NCBI RefSeq assembly: GCF_002078505.1
Contig: NZ_LUAV01000034.1
Span: 132,557-196,556 of the forward strand
Direction: 5' to 3'
DNA length: 64,000 nt
Source: Ensifer aridi
GTDB taxonomy: Bacteria; Pseudomonadota; Alphaproteobacteria; Rhizobiales; Rhizobiaceae
The position numbers and the translations under genes are program-made. Positions 26,337-34,868 of the stretch are shown in pieces. The stretch's first letter is position 1, and each line of letters begins with the position of its first letter. The notes beneath the pieces are model-generated. The model searched no databases. It was not told where the DNA came from and worked only from the letters and a program-made list of their open reading frames with translations.

Positions 26337-27236
26337 ATGTCTCTTCCCCATCTTCGGCGACTTGAAGCCGAAGCGATTCACGTCATTCGAGAAGTCGCTG
26401 CAACGTTTTCCAACCCGGTTGTGCTCTATTCCATCGGCAAGGACTCTTCGGTTTTGCTGCACCTGGCGATGAAGGCGTTCTATCCGGCCAAACCGCCTTT
26501 TCCTTTCCTACACGTGGATACGAAATGGAAGTTCCGGGACATGATCGAGTTCCGTGATCGGATGGCGCACGAACTCGGTTTCAACCTTCTGGTCCACGTC
26601 AATCAGGACGGGATCGATCAGGGGATCGGCCCCTTCACGCACGGGTCCAACGTCCACACCCACGTCATGAAGACGATGGCGCTGAGGCAGGCCCTGGAGA
26701 AGTACGGCTTCGACGCGGCTCTTGCGGGCGCGCGCCGTGACGAGGAGAAGTCGCGGGCCAAGGAGCGCATCTTCTCCATCCGCAGCGCCCAGCACGGCTG
26801 GGACCCGAAGCGTCAGCGCCCCGAGATGTGGAAGACCTACAACACGCGGGTCGGCCAGGGCGAGACGATGCGGGTCTTCCCGCTCTCCAACTGGACCGAG
26901 TTCGACATCTGGCAATACATCCTGCGCGAAAACATTCCGATCGTGCCGCTCTATTTCGCGGCCCGGCGGCCGGTCGTGCAACGCGATGGCATGCTGATCA
27001 TGGTGGACGATGACCGCATGCCGATCCAACCCGAGGAGGAAGTCCTTGAGCGCCTCGTACGTTTCCGGACGCTCGGCTGCTATCCGCTGACTGGTGCGAT
27101 CGAGTCCGAGGCTGCCACGGTTCCGGACATATTGCGGGAAATGCTGACGGTGCGGACGTCGGAACGGCAGAGCCGCCTGATCGACACCGACGAAGTCGGG
27201 GCAATGGAGAAGAAGAAGCGGGAGGGGTACTTTTGA
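26337..27236 (+). CDS. cysD: Sulfate adenylyltransferase subunit 2
   Basis: 299 residues, ATP-pyrophosphatase family with the PP-loop SIGKDSSVLLH near residue 40. With CysN it makes adenosine 5'-phosphosulfate. Sequence is equally like rhizobial NodP; the name cysD is used because no nod genes are nearby. The stop overlaps the next start (TGATG). First gene of a long plus-strand unit running to the terminator at about 34.8 kb. Confidence 0.93.
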   Translation: MSLPHLRRLEAEAIHVIREVAATFSNPVVLYSIGKDSSVLLHLAMKAFYPAKPPFPFLHVDTKWKFRDMIEFRDRMAHELGFNLLVHVNQDGIDQGIGPFTHGSNVHTHVMKTMALRQALEKYGFDAALAGARRDEEKSRAKERIFSIRSAQHGWDPKRQRPEMWKTYNTRVGQGETMRVFPLSNWTEFDIWQYILRENIPIVPLYFAARRPVVQRDGMLIMVDDDRMPIQPEEEVLERLVRFRTLGCYPLTGAIESEAATVPDILREMLTVRTSERQSRLIDTDEVGAMEKKKREGYF

Positions 27237-29137
27237 TGTCGTATGTTCAATCCATACCGCCGCATGACATCGAGGCGCATCTGGCCGAGCACGACAACAA
27301 GTCGATCCTCCGATTCATCACCTGCGGCTCCGTCGACGACGGAAAATCGACTCTGATCGGACGATTGCTCTACGACGCGAAACTGATCTTCGAGGACCAG
27401 TTGGCAAACCTCGGACGCGTCGGTCCGCCTGGTACCGCCAACGGCAAGGAGATCGATCTGGCCCTTCTTCTCGACGGGCTTGAGGCCGAGCGCGAACAGG
27501 GCATCACCATCGATGTCGCCTACCGCTATTTCGCCACGTCGAAGCGCAAATTCATCGTCGCCGACACACCCGGCCACGAGGAGTATACGCGGAACATGGT
27601 GACCGGCGCTTCGACGGCGGATCTCGCCATCATCCTGATCGATAGCCGCCAGGGCATCCTGCAGCAGACGCGGCGCCATTCCTACATCGCCTCGCTGCTC
27701 GGCATCCGCCACGTCGTGCTCGCGGTCAATAAGATCGACCTCGTAGACTTCAACCAGCAAGTCTTCGACGAAGTCGTCGCCGACTATATGGCTTTTGCAA
27801 AGGAACTCGGCTTTGCCAGCATCCGGCCGATCCCGATCTCGGCGCGCTACGGAGACAATGTCATCTCGGCATCGGTAAACACGCCGTGGTACAGGGGCCT
27901 AGCGCTGCTCGAATATCTGGAGACGGTGGAACTCGATCCACCCGTCCGGGAGAAGCCACTCCGCTTCCCGGTGCAACTGGTCATGCGGCCGGACGCGGAC
28001 TTCCGCGGCTATGCAGGCCAAGTCGCCTCCGGCAGGGTTTCCGTCGGCGATCCGGTCGTCGTCGCAAAATCCGGACAGCGAACGACCGTCAACGCGATCG
28101 TCACCTATGACGGGAACCTCGTTACGGCAGGGGAGGGTGAGGCCGTCACGCTCGTCCTTGCGGACGAGGTCGATGCCTCGCGCGGCAACATGCTGGTCCC
28201 CCCGGCCGCACGGCCATTCGTGGCCGACCAGTTCCAGGCGCATGTGATCTGGTTCGACGCCAACCCGATGTTCCCGGGGCGCAGCTACATCCTCAGGACC
28301 GAGACGGACAGTGTGAGCGCGGCGGTCACCACGCTCAAACACCAGGTCAACATCAACAGCTTCGCACGCGAGGCGGCGAAGTCGCTGCAGATGAACGAAG
28401 TGGGCGTCTGCAACATCTCGACACAGACGCCGATCGCCTTCGACGCCTACAAGGACAACAGGGCGACGGGCAACTTCATCATCGTCGATCGGGTGACGAA
28501 TGCCACCGTCGGCGCCGGCATGATCGATTTCCCGCTTCGGCGCGCCGATAATGTCCACTGGCATGCGCTCGAGGTGAATAAAGGCGCGCGCAGCGCGATG
28601 AAGAACCAGCGCCCTGCCGTGCTCTGGTTCACCGGGCTTTCCGGCTCCGGCAAGTCGACGGTCGCTAACGCTCTCGATCGCATCCTGCATGCCCGCGGCA
28701 AGCACACCTACCTGCTCGACGGCGACAATGTGCGCCACGGGCTCAATCGGGATCTCGGCTTCACCGAGGAGGATCGTGTCGAGAACATTCGCCGCGTGGC
28801 GGAGGTGGCCAAACTCATGGCGGATGCCGGTCTGATCGTTCTCGTCTCCTTCATCTCGCCGTTCCGCGACGAGCGGCGCATGGCGCGCGAATTGATGGAG
28901 GAGGGCGAGTTCATCGAGATCTTCATAGACACGCCGCTTGAGGAGTGCGCGCGTCGGGATCCTAAAGGGCTCTACGAGAAGGCGCTCGCCGGCAAGATCG
29001 CGAACTTCACCGGCGTCTCCTCGCCGTATGAGGTGCCGGAAAACGCGGAATTGCATCTGCAGACGGTCGGTCACGAGCCGATCGACCTCGCTCTGAAGAT
29101 TGAGGAATTCCTCGACAAGAGGATGGGGGACGAATGA
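27236..29137 (+). CDS. cysNC: Bifunctional sulfate adenylyltransferase subunit 1 / APS kinase
   Basis: 633 residues. N-terminal EF-Tu-like GTPase (G1 GSVDDGKST near residue 31, G3 DTPGHEEYTRNM, G4 NKIDLVD) is CysN; the C-terminal third is APS kinase with P-loop GLSGSGKST near residue 463, DGDNVRHGLNRDLGF and FISPFRDERRMAR. Together with CysD it makes PAPS, the donor for sulfotransferases. The fused architecture matches NodQ/CysNC of rhizobia. ATG 27236 with GGAGGGG upstream is preferred to TTG 27233. Confidence 0.94.
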   Translation: MSYVQSIPPHDIEAHLAEHDNKSILRFITCGSVDDGKSTLIGRLLYDAKLIFEDQLANLGRVGPPGTANGKEIDLALLLDGLEAEREQGITIDVAYRYFATSKRKFIVADTPGHEEYTRNMVTGASTADLAIILIDSRQGILQQTRRHSYIASLLGIRHVVLAVNKIDLVDFNQQVFDEVVADYMAFAKELGFASIRPIPISARYGDNVISASVNTPWYRGLALLEYLETVELDPPVREKPLRFPVQLVMRPDADFRGYAGQVASGRVSVGDPVVVAKSGQRTTVNAIVTYDGNLVTAGEGEAVTLVLADEVDASRGNMLVPPAARPFVADQFQAHVIWFDANPMFPGRSYILRTETDSVSAAVTTLKHQVNINSFAREAAKSLQMNEVGVCNISTQTPIAFDAYKDNRATGNFIIVDRVTNATVGAGMIDFPLRRADNVHWHALEVNKGARSAMKNQRPAVLWFTGLSGSGKSTVANALDRILHARGKHTYLLDGDNVRHGLNRDLGFTEEDRVENIRRVAEVAKLMADAGLIVLVSFISPFRDERRMARELMEEGEFIEIFIDTPLEECARRDPKGLYEKALAGKIANFTGVSSPYEVPENAELHLQTVGHEPIDLALKIEEFLDKRMGDE

Positions 29138-29940
29138 CACCTCTTTGCGAACTGCTTGAACGCATCGCGCTCGACGCGGGAGCGGCTATTCTCGACGTTT
29201 ATGAGGCCGGCCCCAGTATTTGCTACAAGGACGACCATTCGCCCGTCTGTGAGGCCGACGAGCGAGCCGAAGCCATCATCTTGGACAGGCTCGCGGCCGC
29301 CTTTCCGCATATTCCGGTCGTTGCGGAGGAGGCCGTGGCATCTGGCCGCGTTCCCGACATCAGCGGCGGCACCTTCTTTCTGGTCGATCCGCTAGACGGG
29401 ACTAAGGAGTTCATCAACCGGCGCAGCGACTTCACGGTCAACATTGCTCTTGTCGAGGGCAATGTTCCGATCGCGGGCATTGTCTATGCGCCGGCGCAGC
29501 GCTGCGCCTATGTGGCCGACGACGGCCGAGCGGAAAAGCTCTTCCTGGACCAGGCGTTCAAGGTCGAGCAGAGGCAGGCGATACGCGCACGGATGCGAGG
29601 GGCGGCCCTGACGGCGGTTGCCAGCCGCTCGCACAACAGCTCCGAAACAGAAGCGTTTCTGGTCGGCCACGGCGTAACGGACTACACTTCCGTCGGTTCG
29701 TCGCTGAAATTCTGCCTGCTCGCCGAAGGCAAGGCGGACGTTTATCCGCGCTTCGGCCGAACGATGGAGTGGGATACGGCGGCCGGCGATGCTGTGCTGA
29801 AGGCCGCCGGCGGTTCGGTGGTGCGGTTGGACGGCTCGCGCTTGCTCTACGGCAAGACGCGGCAGGACGAGGACAGCGACTTCGCAAATCCGCATTTCAT
29901 CGCCTGGGCGGACATGTCTCCGGCGTTGGCGGCACTTTAG
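29134..29940 (+). CDS. cysQ: 3'(2'),5'-bisphosphate nucleotidase
   Basis: 268-residue inositol-monophosphatase-fold enzyme. EEAVASGR, FLVDPLDGTKEFINR (metal site) and MEWDTAAGDAVLKAAGG are all present. It hydrolyses PAP, the by-product of PAPS-using sulfotransferases, and its 4-base overlap with cysNC makes a PAPS supply and PAP removal module. That suggests use for sulfation rather than only for cysteine synthesis. Confidence 0.93.
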   Translation: MTPLCELLERIALDAGAAILDVYEAGPSICYKDDHSPVCEADERAEAIILDRLAAAFPHIPVVAEEAVASGRVPDISGGTFFLVDPLDGTKEFINRRSDFTVNIALVEGNVPIAGIVYAPAQRCAYVADDGRAEKLFLDQAFKVEQRQAIRARMRGAALTAVASRSHNSSETEAFLVGHGVTDYTSVGSSLKFCLLAEGKADVYPRFGRTMEWDTAAGDAVLKAAGGSVVRLDGSRLLYGKTRQDEDSDFANPHFIAWADMSPALAAL

Positions 29941-29982
29941 TACTGCACGCGATTTGCAGCGAACGGCCAAGAGGAATTTCTC

Positions 29983-31944
29983 ATGTGTGGAATTGCCGGC
30001 CTCATAGATTATGCGCAGCATGGCCGGGAGGAACTGGCGCAGAGACTGACGCGCATGGCTGATGCGCTTGCTCATCGTGGACCGGATGCCTCAGGCATCT
30101 GGCTCGATCGCGACGGCCGTGTGGGCCTGGGTCACCGCCGGCTGTCTATAATTGACCTTTCTCCCACGGGTGCCCAGCCTATGCATTCGAGCAGCGGCCG
30201 CTACTCGATCGTGTTCAATGGCGAGATCTACGGATTCCTTGGACTGAGGACCGCTTTGGAGGAGCGTGGCTCGCTTTTTCGCGGCCACTCCGATACTGAA
30301 GTGCTCCTGGAGGCGATCGAGGCCTACGGCCTGGAAAGTGCATTGCATCGCTGCAACGGCATGTTCGCCTTTGCTCTTTACGACAGCGCCACCCGACAAG
30401 TCATATTCGCTCGCGACCGCCTAGGAAAGAAGCCTCTCTATATCGGCGTATCCAAGAGTGCTGTTGCTTTCGGCTCCGAGCTGAAAAGCATTAGAGCACA
30501 TCCTGCCTTCCGGTCCGTTGAAATAGACCCCCACGCGGCCTCGCTTTTCTTGCGATACGGTTACGTGCCGACCCCTTACTCGATCTATCGCGGAATCTTC
30601 AAACTTCCGCATGGCTCCTGGCTGAGCCTCTCGGTCGACACGCCACCGGCGTCGGCGTCGGCCGCTTTGAGCGGGGTCAAGAGCTATTGGGATGCGTTCG
30701 AGGCGGCGGAAAGAGGCCATGCGCAACGGATCGAATGCCCCGACGAAGCTTTAGAGGCGCTCGACGCCGAATTGAAACGGGCGGTAAGCGAGCGGCTTGT
30801 TTCGGACGTCCCCGTGGGAGCCCTCCTTTCCAGCGGCGTCGACTCTTCCTTGGTGTCGGCCGTAATGCAGGAAGTTTCGACGTCACGTGTGAAAACCTAC
30901 ACCGTGCGCTTCGTGGAGGAGCAATATAACGAGGCGGATTTGGCGTCAGCCATCGCCGAGCAGCTCGGCACCGATCACACCGAGATTACGGCCGAACCTG
31001 ATACGGCACTGCGGATGGTGGCCGAATTGCCGGATGTCTATGACGAGCCGTTTGCCGATCCTTCGCAGATCCCGACGCTGCTGGTGTCGCAGTTGGCGCG
31101 AAGAACCGTAACAGTGGCGCTCTCGGGTGATGGCGGGGACGAGTTCTTCGGCGGCTATAAGCGCTATCGGCAAATGGTCGCCTTCGACCGCCTGGCCAGG
31201 AAAACGCCGGCCGTCGCCCTGCGTGCAGCAAGGCACGCCCCACACTGGGCGCTGGAATTTGCCGCCGCGGCGGCACGCCATGCGCGTCCGTCCTCGCTTC
31301 AAGACGAAATAACGGGCAAACGGCTAAGAAGACTTGCCGAGCTTCTGGAGATTGACGATCCCGACGCCCGCTACCTGGACTTTCGTTCGCTCTGGTCACA
31401 TCCGGCGGATGTGGTGTTGGGCGGGGCAGAGCCTCCGACGGCTATGACCTCGAAACGGATACCGGCTTGCCTGGGCGCAGTCGACAGGATGATGTACAGC
31501 GACATGGTCGACTATCTGCCCGACGACATCCTCGTAAAGATGGACCGCGCTTCGATGGCGGTGGGCTTGGAGATGCGGGCTCCCTTGCTTGACTACCGCT
31601 TTGTCGAGTTGGCTTGGCGCGCGCCAAGGTCGCTGTGTTTCGCTGAAGCCACGGGCAAGCCCGCGCTGCGCAAACTCCTGTCCCGAAGACTGCCGGAACA
31701 ATTCATAAATCTTCCAAAACGTGGATTCGGCGTTCCCGTCAACGCTTGGCTGCGCGGGCCGCTGCGTGTCTGGGCGGAGGAGATGCTGTCGCCATCCCGC
31801 CTGCAGCGCGATGGAATCTTCCGCGCCGAGCCGATCGTCAGTCGATGGAAGGCGCATCTTGACGGCCGCCGCGACTGGGGACCGCAATTGTGGGCGGTTC
31901 TGATGTTCAACCTATGGCACGATCGGTGGGTGCACCCCGGCTGA
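29983..31944 (+). CDS. asnB: Asparagine-synthase-like glutamine amidotransferase
   Basis: 653 residues. N-terminal class II glutaminase with Cys2 in MCGIAGLID, RRLSIIDLSP, FNGEIYG and GHSDTEVLL. C-terminal ATP-dependent synthetase with LLSSGVDSSLVSAV near residue 285 and VALSGDGGDEFFGGYKRY near residue 380. Family members in polysaccharide loci amidate uronic acids or other carboxyls rather than aspartate. It lies 42 bases after cysQ and 31 before the PHP gene, so it seems part of the same unit. Substrate unknown. Confidence 0.88.
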   Translation: MCGIAGLIDYAQHGREELAQRLTRMADALAHRGPDASGIWLDRDGRVGLGHRRLSIIDLSPTGAQPMHSSSGRYSIVFNGEIYGFLGLRTALEERGSLFRGHSDTEVLLEAIEAYGLESALHRCNGMFAFALYDSATRQVIFARDRLGKKPLYIGVSKSAVAFGSELKSIRAHPAFRSVEIDPHAASLFLRYGYVPTPYSIYRGIFKLPHGSWLSLSVDTPPASASAALSGVKSYWDAFEAAERGHAQRIECPDEALEALDAELKRAVSERLVSDVPVGALLSSGVDSSLVSAVMQEVSTSRVKTYTVRFVEEQYNEADLASAIAEQLGTDHTEITAEPDTALRMVAELPDVYDEPFADPSQIPTLLVSQLARRTVTVALSGDGGDEFFGGYKRYRQMVAFDRLARKTPAVALRAARHAPHWALEFAAAAARHARPSSLQDEITGKRLRRLAELLEIDDPDARYLDFRSLWSHPADVVLGGAEPPTAMTSKRIPACLGAVDRMMYSDMVDYLPDDILVKMDRASMAVGLEMRAPLLDYRFVELAWRAPRSLCFAEATGKPALRKLLSRRLPEQFINLPKRGFGVPVNAWLRGPLRVWAEEMLSPSRLQRDGIFRAEPIVSRWKAHLDGRRDWGPQLWAVLMFNLWHDRWVHPG

Positions 31945-31975
31945 TGGACGCGGAACGAAGCTTACCAAAGGGCGC

Positions 31976-32725
31976 ATGACAAGCATGGACGCGCAACGAA
32001 ATACGGATCCGCGCAAGCCTCTGTTCTCCCGGTTTAGGGATCTCAGTCGCGAGCAGTTGAATGTGGAGCTCCAGGTCCATACCAGTTGGACCGATGGCCG
32101 GGCGACGGTGCTCGAAGTCCTGCAAACGGCGAGCGAACGCGGGCTTGCGGAGCTTGCCTTCACGGAGCATGTCCGAGAGGAGACGTCCTGGTTTCCTGAC
32201 TTTAAGGATGAGATTCTTTCCGCTGCGCCTCGCTTCGATAATTTGCGCGTTTATGTGGGTTGCGAGACGAAAGCCATGGACGACAATGGCAGCCTGGATG
32301 TGTCGCAATCCGTGCTCGACGCATGCGATATCGTTCTTGGTGTCGTCCACCGCTTGCCGGACGGAAAAGGCGGCTATCTGGATTTCGACAAGCTGTCCTT
32401 CGAAGAGACAGCCGAAATCGAATTCCGGCTATCGATGGGGATGATCAAAAACGCGCCGATCGACGTTTTGGCGCATCCGGGTGGCATGAGCCTGAGGCGG
32501 CATGGACGCTTTCCGGAGCACTATTTCCGCGCATTGATGACGGCAACGCTGGAGCGGGGGATCGCGATCGAGATCAACTCATCGTACCTGGCAGATATGC
32601 CTGCATTTCTGGCCTTGTGCGGAGAGATCAACCCGTTTGTCTCGATCGGTTCCGATGCGCACAAGTTGAGCGAATTGGGCCGTTGCAGAGATCAGCTAAT
32701 TGAATTGGGGGTAGGGCGATCATGA
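31976..32725 (+). CDS. PHP-domain metal-dependent phosphoesterase-like protein
   Basis: 249 residues. The PHP motifs are recognisable: LQVHTSWTDG near residue 30, FTEH, VGCETKAM, GVVHRLPDG, LAHPGG and SIGSDAHK near the C terminus. The first motif normally reads HxH; here the first His is Gln, so one metal ligand may be altered. Possibly a sugar-phosphate or nucleotide phosphatase. It overlaps the ATP-grasp gene by 4 bases (ATGA). A second ATG at 31985 could also be the start. Confidence 0.75.
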   Translation: MTSMDAQRNTDPRKPLFSRFRDLSREQLNVELQVHTSWTDGRATVLEVLQTASERGLAELAFTEHVREETSWFPDFKDEILSAAPRFDNLRVYVGCETKAMDDNGSLDVSQSVLDACDIVLGVVHRLPDGKGGYLDFDKLSFEETAEIEFRLSMGMIKNAPIDVLAHPGGMSLRRHGRFPEHYFRALMTATLERGIAIEINSSYLADMPAFLALCGEINPFVSIGSDAHKLSELGRCRDQLIELGVGRS

Positions 32726-33714
32726 AAGTCTTCGTCACGGGTGCGGGCGCCCTGCTGGGGCAAGGCATCATTCGCGCCCTGCGGCGGTCGACCTTGAACG
32801 CAAGGATAATCGTGGGGGATCCGAGTCCGCTCTCGGCCGGCCTTTACTGGGGAGATGCAGCCCATCTTATCCCGATGGCGAAAGATCCTGCCTATCTGGA
32901 GCGGCTGGGCGATCTTTTGCGTGCGGAACGGCCAGACATCCTGATCCCGGGGACAGATGTCGAGCTCCCGATCCTTTCGGCCAATCGCGAGGCGATCGAG
33001 ACAACCTACGGAACCAGGGTAATCATCAGTTCGCCTCATGTGGTGTCCATCGCGAACGACAAGTGGCTCACCTCCGAGTTTCTCCGGGAGCGGGGACTGG
33101 GCTTCGTTCCTTCGTGTTTGCCAGGTGACGAGGAGGTCCTGATCGAGGAGTGCGGATTCCCGCTCATCGTCAAGCCTCGGATAGGGGCCAGGTCGATCGG
33201 CTTCGGAATCATGCGCGACCGGGATCAGCTAAAGCGGGCAATAGCCGAACAGCCCGGCATCGTCATTCAGAAATATGTCGGCTCGGAAGCGAGTGAATAC
33301 ACGGCAGGCACCCTGACCTTCGACGGGAAATGTCGCGCGACGATCGTCATGCGCCGAGACCTGCGGGACGGCAATACTTACCGGGCCTTTGCCGAGCCCT
33401 TTCCCGCGCTCAGCAGGGCGATGGCACAGGCGGCGGACGCTCTCGGCGCGTACGGTCCTGCAAACTTTCAGTTTCGTCTGGACGATGGCGTGCCGAGGAT
33501 TTTCGAGATCAACGCCCGGTTTTCAGGAACGACCGCGGTGAGAATCCATGCGGGATTCAATGAGGTGGAGATGTGCATCCGGCATTTGCTCTTCGGAAAG
33601 CCGGTCGAGCAGCCGGAGATCATGCCGGTGACAATCTTGCGGCACTGGTCGGAGACCGTGGTGAGACCCGGTGAGCTGATCACGGCCCCCGAGCGTTTGC
33701 AGGAAGAAGTTTAA
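32722..33714 (+). CDS. ATP-grasp ligase (carbamoyl-phosphate-synthase-like)
   Basis: 330 residues. N-terminal Rossmann-like pre-grasp segment (FVTGAGALLGQGIIRAL), then an ATP-grasp core with FPLIVKPRIGARSIGFGIM near residue 148 and IFEINARFSGTTAVR near residue 260, where Glu and Asn bind Mg-ATP. Such enzymes activate a carboxylate as an acyl phosphate and join it to an amine or thiol. Translationally coupled to the PHP gene. Neither substrate can be read from the sequence. Confidence 0.8.
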   Translation: MKVFVTGAGALLGQGIIRALRRSTLNARIIVGDPSPLSAGLYWGDAAHLIPMAKDPAYLERLGDLLRAERPDILIPGTDVELPILSANREAIETTYGTRVIISSPHVVSIANDKWLTSEFLRERGLGFVPSCLPGDEEVLIEECGFPLIVKPRIGARSIGFGIMRDRDQLKRAIAEQPGIVIQKYVGSEASEYTAGTLTFDGKCRATIVMRRDLRDGNTYRAFAEPFPALSRAMAQAADALGAYGPANFQFRLDDGVPRIFEINARFSGTTAVRIHAGFNEVEMCIRHLLFGKPVEQPEIMPVTILRHWSETVVRPGELITAPERLQEEV

Positions 33715-33717
33715 TCC

Positions 33718-33846
33718 ATGTCGCCCAAAAGTGTGCAGCGGTTCCGGGATTACGACGCGCATGACGGCAAGAAGCTGAAGCGTGTCGTCCATATTCGTTC
33801 AGGGGCGACCCGCTTACGGCGGCTCGCGGGAAACCGCGGGGTCTGA
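33718..33846 (+). CDS. Possible 42-residue basic protein
   Basis: A short frame starting ATG 33718, 3 bases after the ATP-grasp stop, with GGAAG suitably spaced upstream. It ends 5 bases before the epimerase start, so it fills the only gap in this part of the operon. It is rich in Arg and Lys and matches nothing I recognise. It could be a real small protein or a decayed remnant. Confidence 0.3.
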   Translation: MSPKSVQRFRDYDAHDGKKLKRVVHIRSGATRLRRLAGNRGV

Positions 33847-33851
33847 CGTCG

Positions 33852-34778
33852 ATGCAGCTCGTTGTTACCGGTGCGACAGGCTTTATCGCCTCGAGGCTGA
33901 TCGATCGCGCGCTTACAATGGGTTATCGCGTTACGGCCTTGGCTCGTGACCCGGACCGGGTGACATCAAGAAGTAGCTCGCGCTTGCATATCGAGAAGTG
34001 GTCGATTGGCGAGCCCTTGCCGGCGGTGACGCGAGCTGACGCCATTCTTCACCTTGCCGCTTATATTCCGGCCGATCTCGGCGACCCGCACCAAGCCGCG
34101 AGATGCTTCGAGGTCAACACGAACGGTACCTTGCGGGTCGCGATGGACGCCGCCTCGCAGGGGGTGAAGAGATTTATATTTTTCGGGTCGGGGCAGGTTT
34201 ATGTGCCCGCCTCCGAGCCGGTGTCGGAGACAAGTCCTGCCTTTCCGGTGCATCGCGCCAGCTATTATCTCGCGAGTAAGCTCTCGGCGGAGATTTGCCT
34301 GCTGGCCTTCGGGACAGCATACGCGATGCCTGTGACCGTGCTTCGTCTTGCATCCGTCTATGGTCCCGGCATGCACGGCACGGGCATGTTGCCGACTTTC
34401 ATTCGTGCGCTCGGAAGCAGGCGTTCCGTGGTCATACAGGACGGGGGGCGATATCGCGCCGACCTCGTTTATGTCGACGACGTGGTTTCTCTGGCGTTGC
34501 GGGCGGTCGAGAAAGAGGAGGCCGGGGTATTCAATGCAGGCAGCGGGCGCGCCTGCAGGTCGCTCGAGGCGGCTCAAATCATCGCCCAGGCCCTCGGCGT
34601 GGACCCGAACCTCGTCGACGTCGAAGGCGAGCGGGTTGGAAGCATGACGGGCTTTGCGCCGCTGAACGTCACCAAGGCGACGGAGCAGTTAGGGTACAAC
34701 CCACGCTCTTTCCGCGAAGGCATCGAAGCATGGAAAGCAGAGACGGGCTTTAAGGACTTCCAGAACGGGCAACACTGA
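33852..34778 (+). CDS. NAD-dependent epimerase/dehydratase (extended SDR)
   Basis: 308 residues. NAD-binding VTGATGFIASRL at the N terminus, then FFGSGQVY and SYYLASKLSAE with the YxxxK catalytic pair near residue 138. Nucleotide-sugar epimerases, dehydratases and reductases share this fold; the exact reaction is unknown. Last gene before a strong terminator. Confidence 0.85.
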   Translation: MQLVVTGATGFIASRLIDRALTMGYRVTALARDPDRVTSRSSSRLHIEKWSIGEPLPAVTRADAILHLAAYIPADLGDPHQAARCFEVNTNGTLRVAMDAASQGVKRFIFFGSGQVYVPASEPVSETSPAFPVHRASYYLASKLSAEICLLAFGTAYAMPVTVLRLASVYGPGMHGTGMLPTFIRALGSRRSVVIQDGGRYRADLVYVDDVVSLALRAVEKEEAGVFNAGSGRACRSLEAAQIIAQALGVDPNLVDVEGERVGSMTGFAPLNVTKATEQLGYNPRSFREGIEAWKAETGFKDFQNGQH

Positions 34779-34811
34779 GCCGGCGGTTCGCCGCAAGGCC
34801 GGGGCTGGAAA

Positions 34812-34848
34812 GAGGGCGCCGTCTTACCGGCACCCTCCTTTGCTTTTA
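34812..34848 (+). terminator. Rho-independent terminator after the epimerase gene
   Basis: Stem GAGGGCGCCG (34812-34821) / CGGCACCCTC (34828-34837) with one mismatch and a 6-base loop, followed by CTTTGCTTTT. It closes the plus-strand unit that began at cysD and lies just before the converging RTX gene end. Confidence 0.75.
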
Positions 34849-34868
34849 AGCGGCTTGGCGATCGCACA

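Noticed and set aside
26337..29137. Naming cysD/cysNC as nodP/nodQ
   Set aside because: The proteins are similar to both, but no nod genes or nod box were seen nearby, so the housekeeping-style names are safer.
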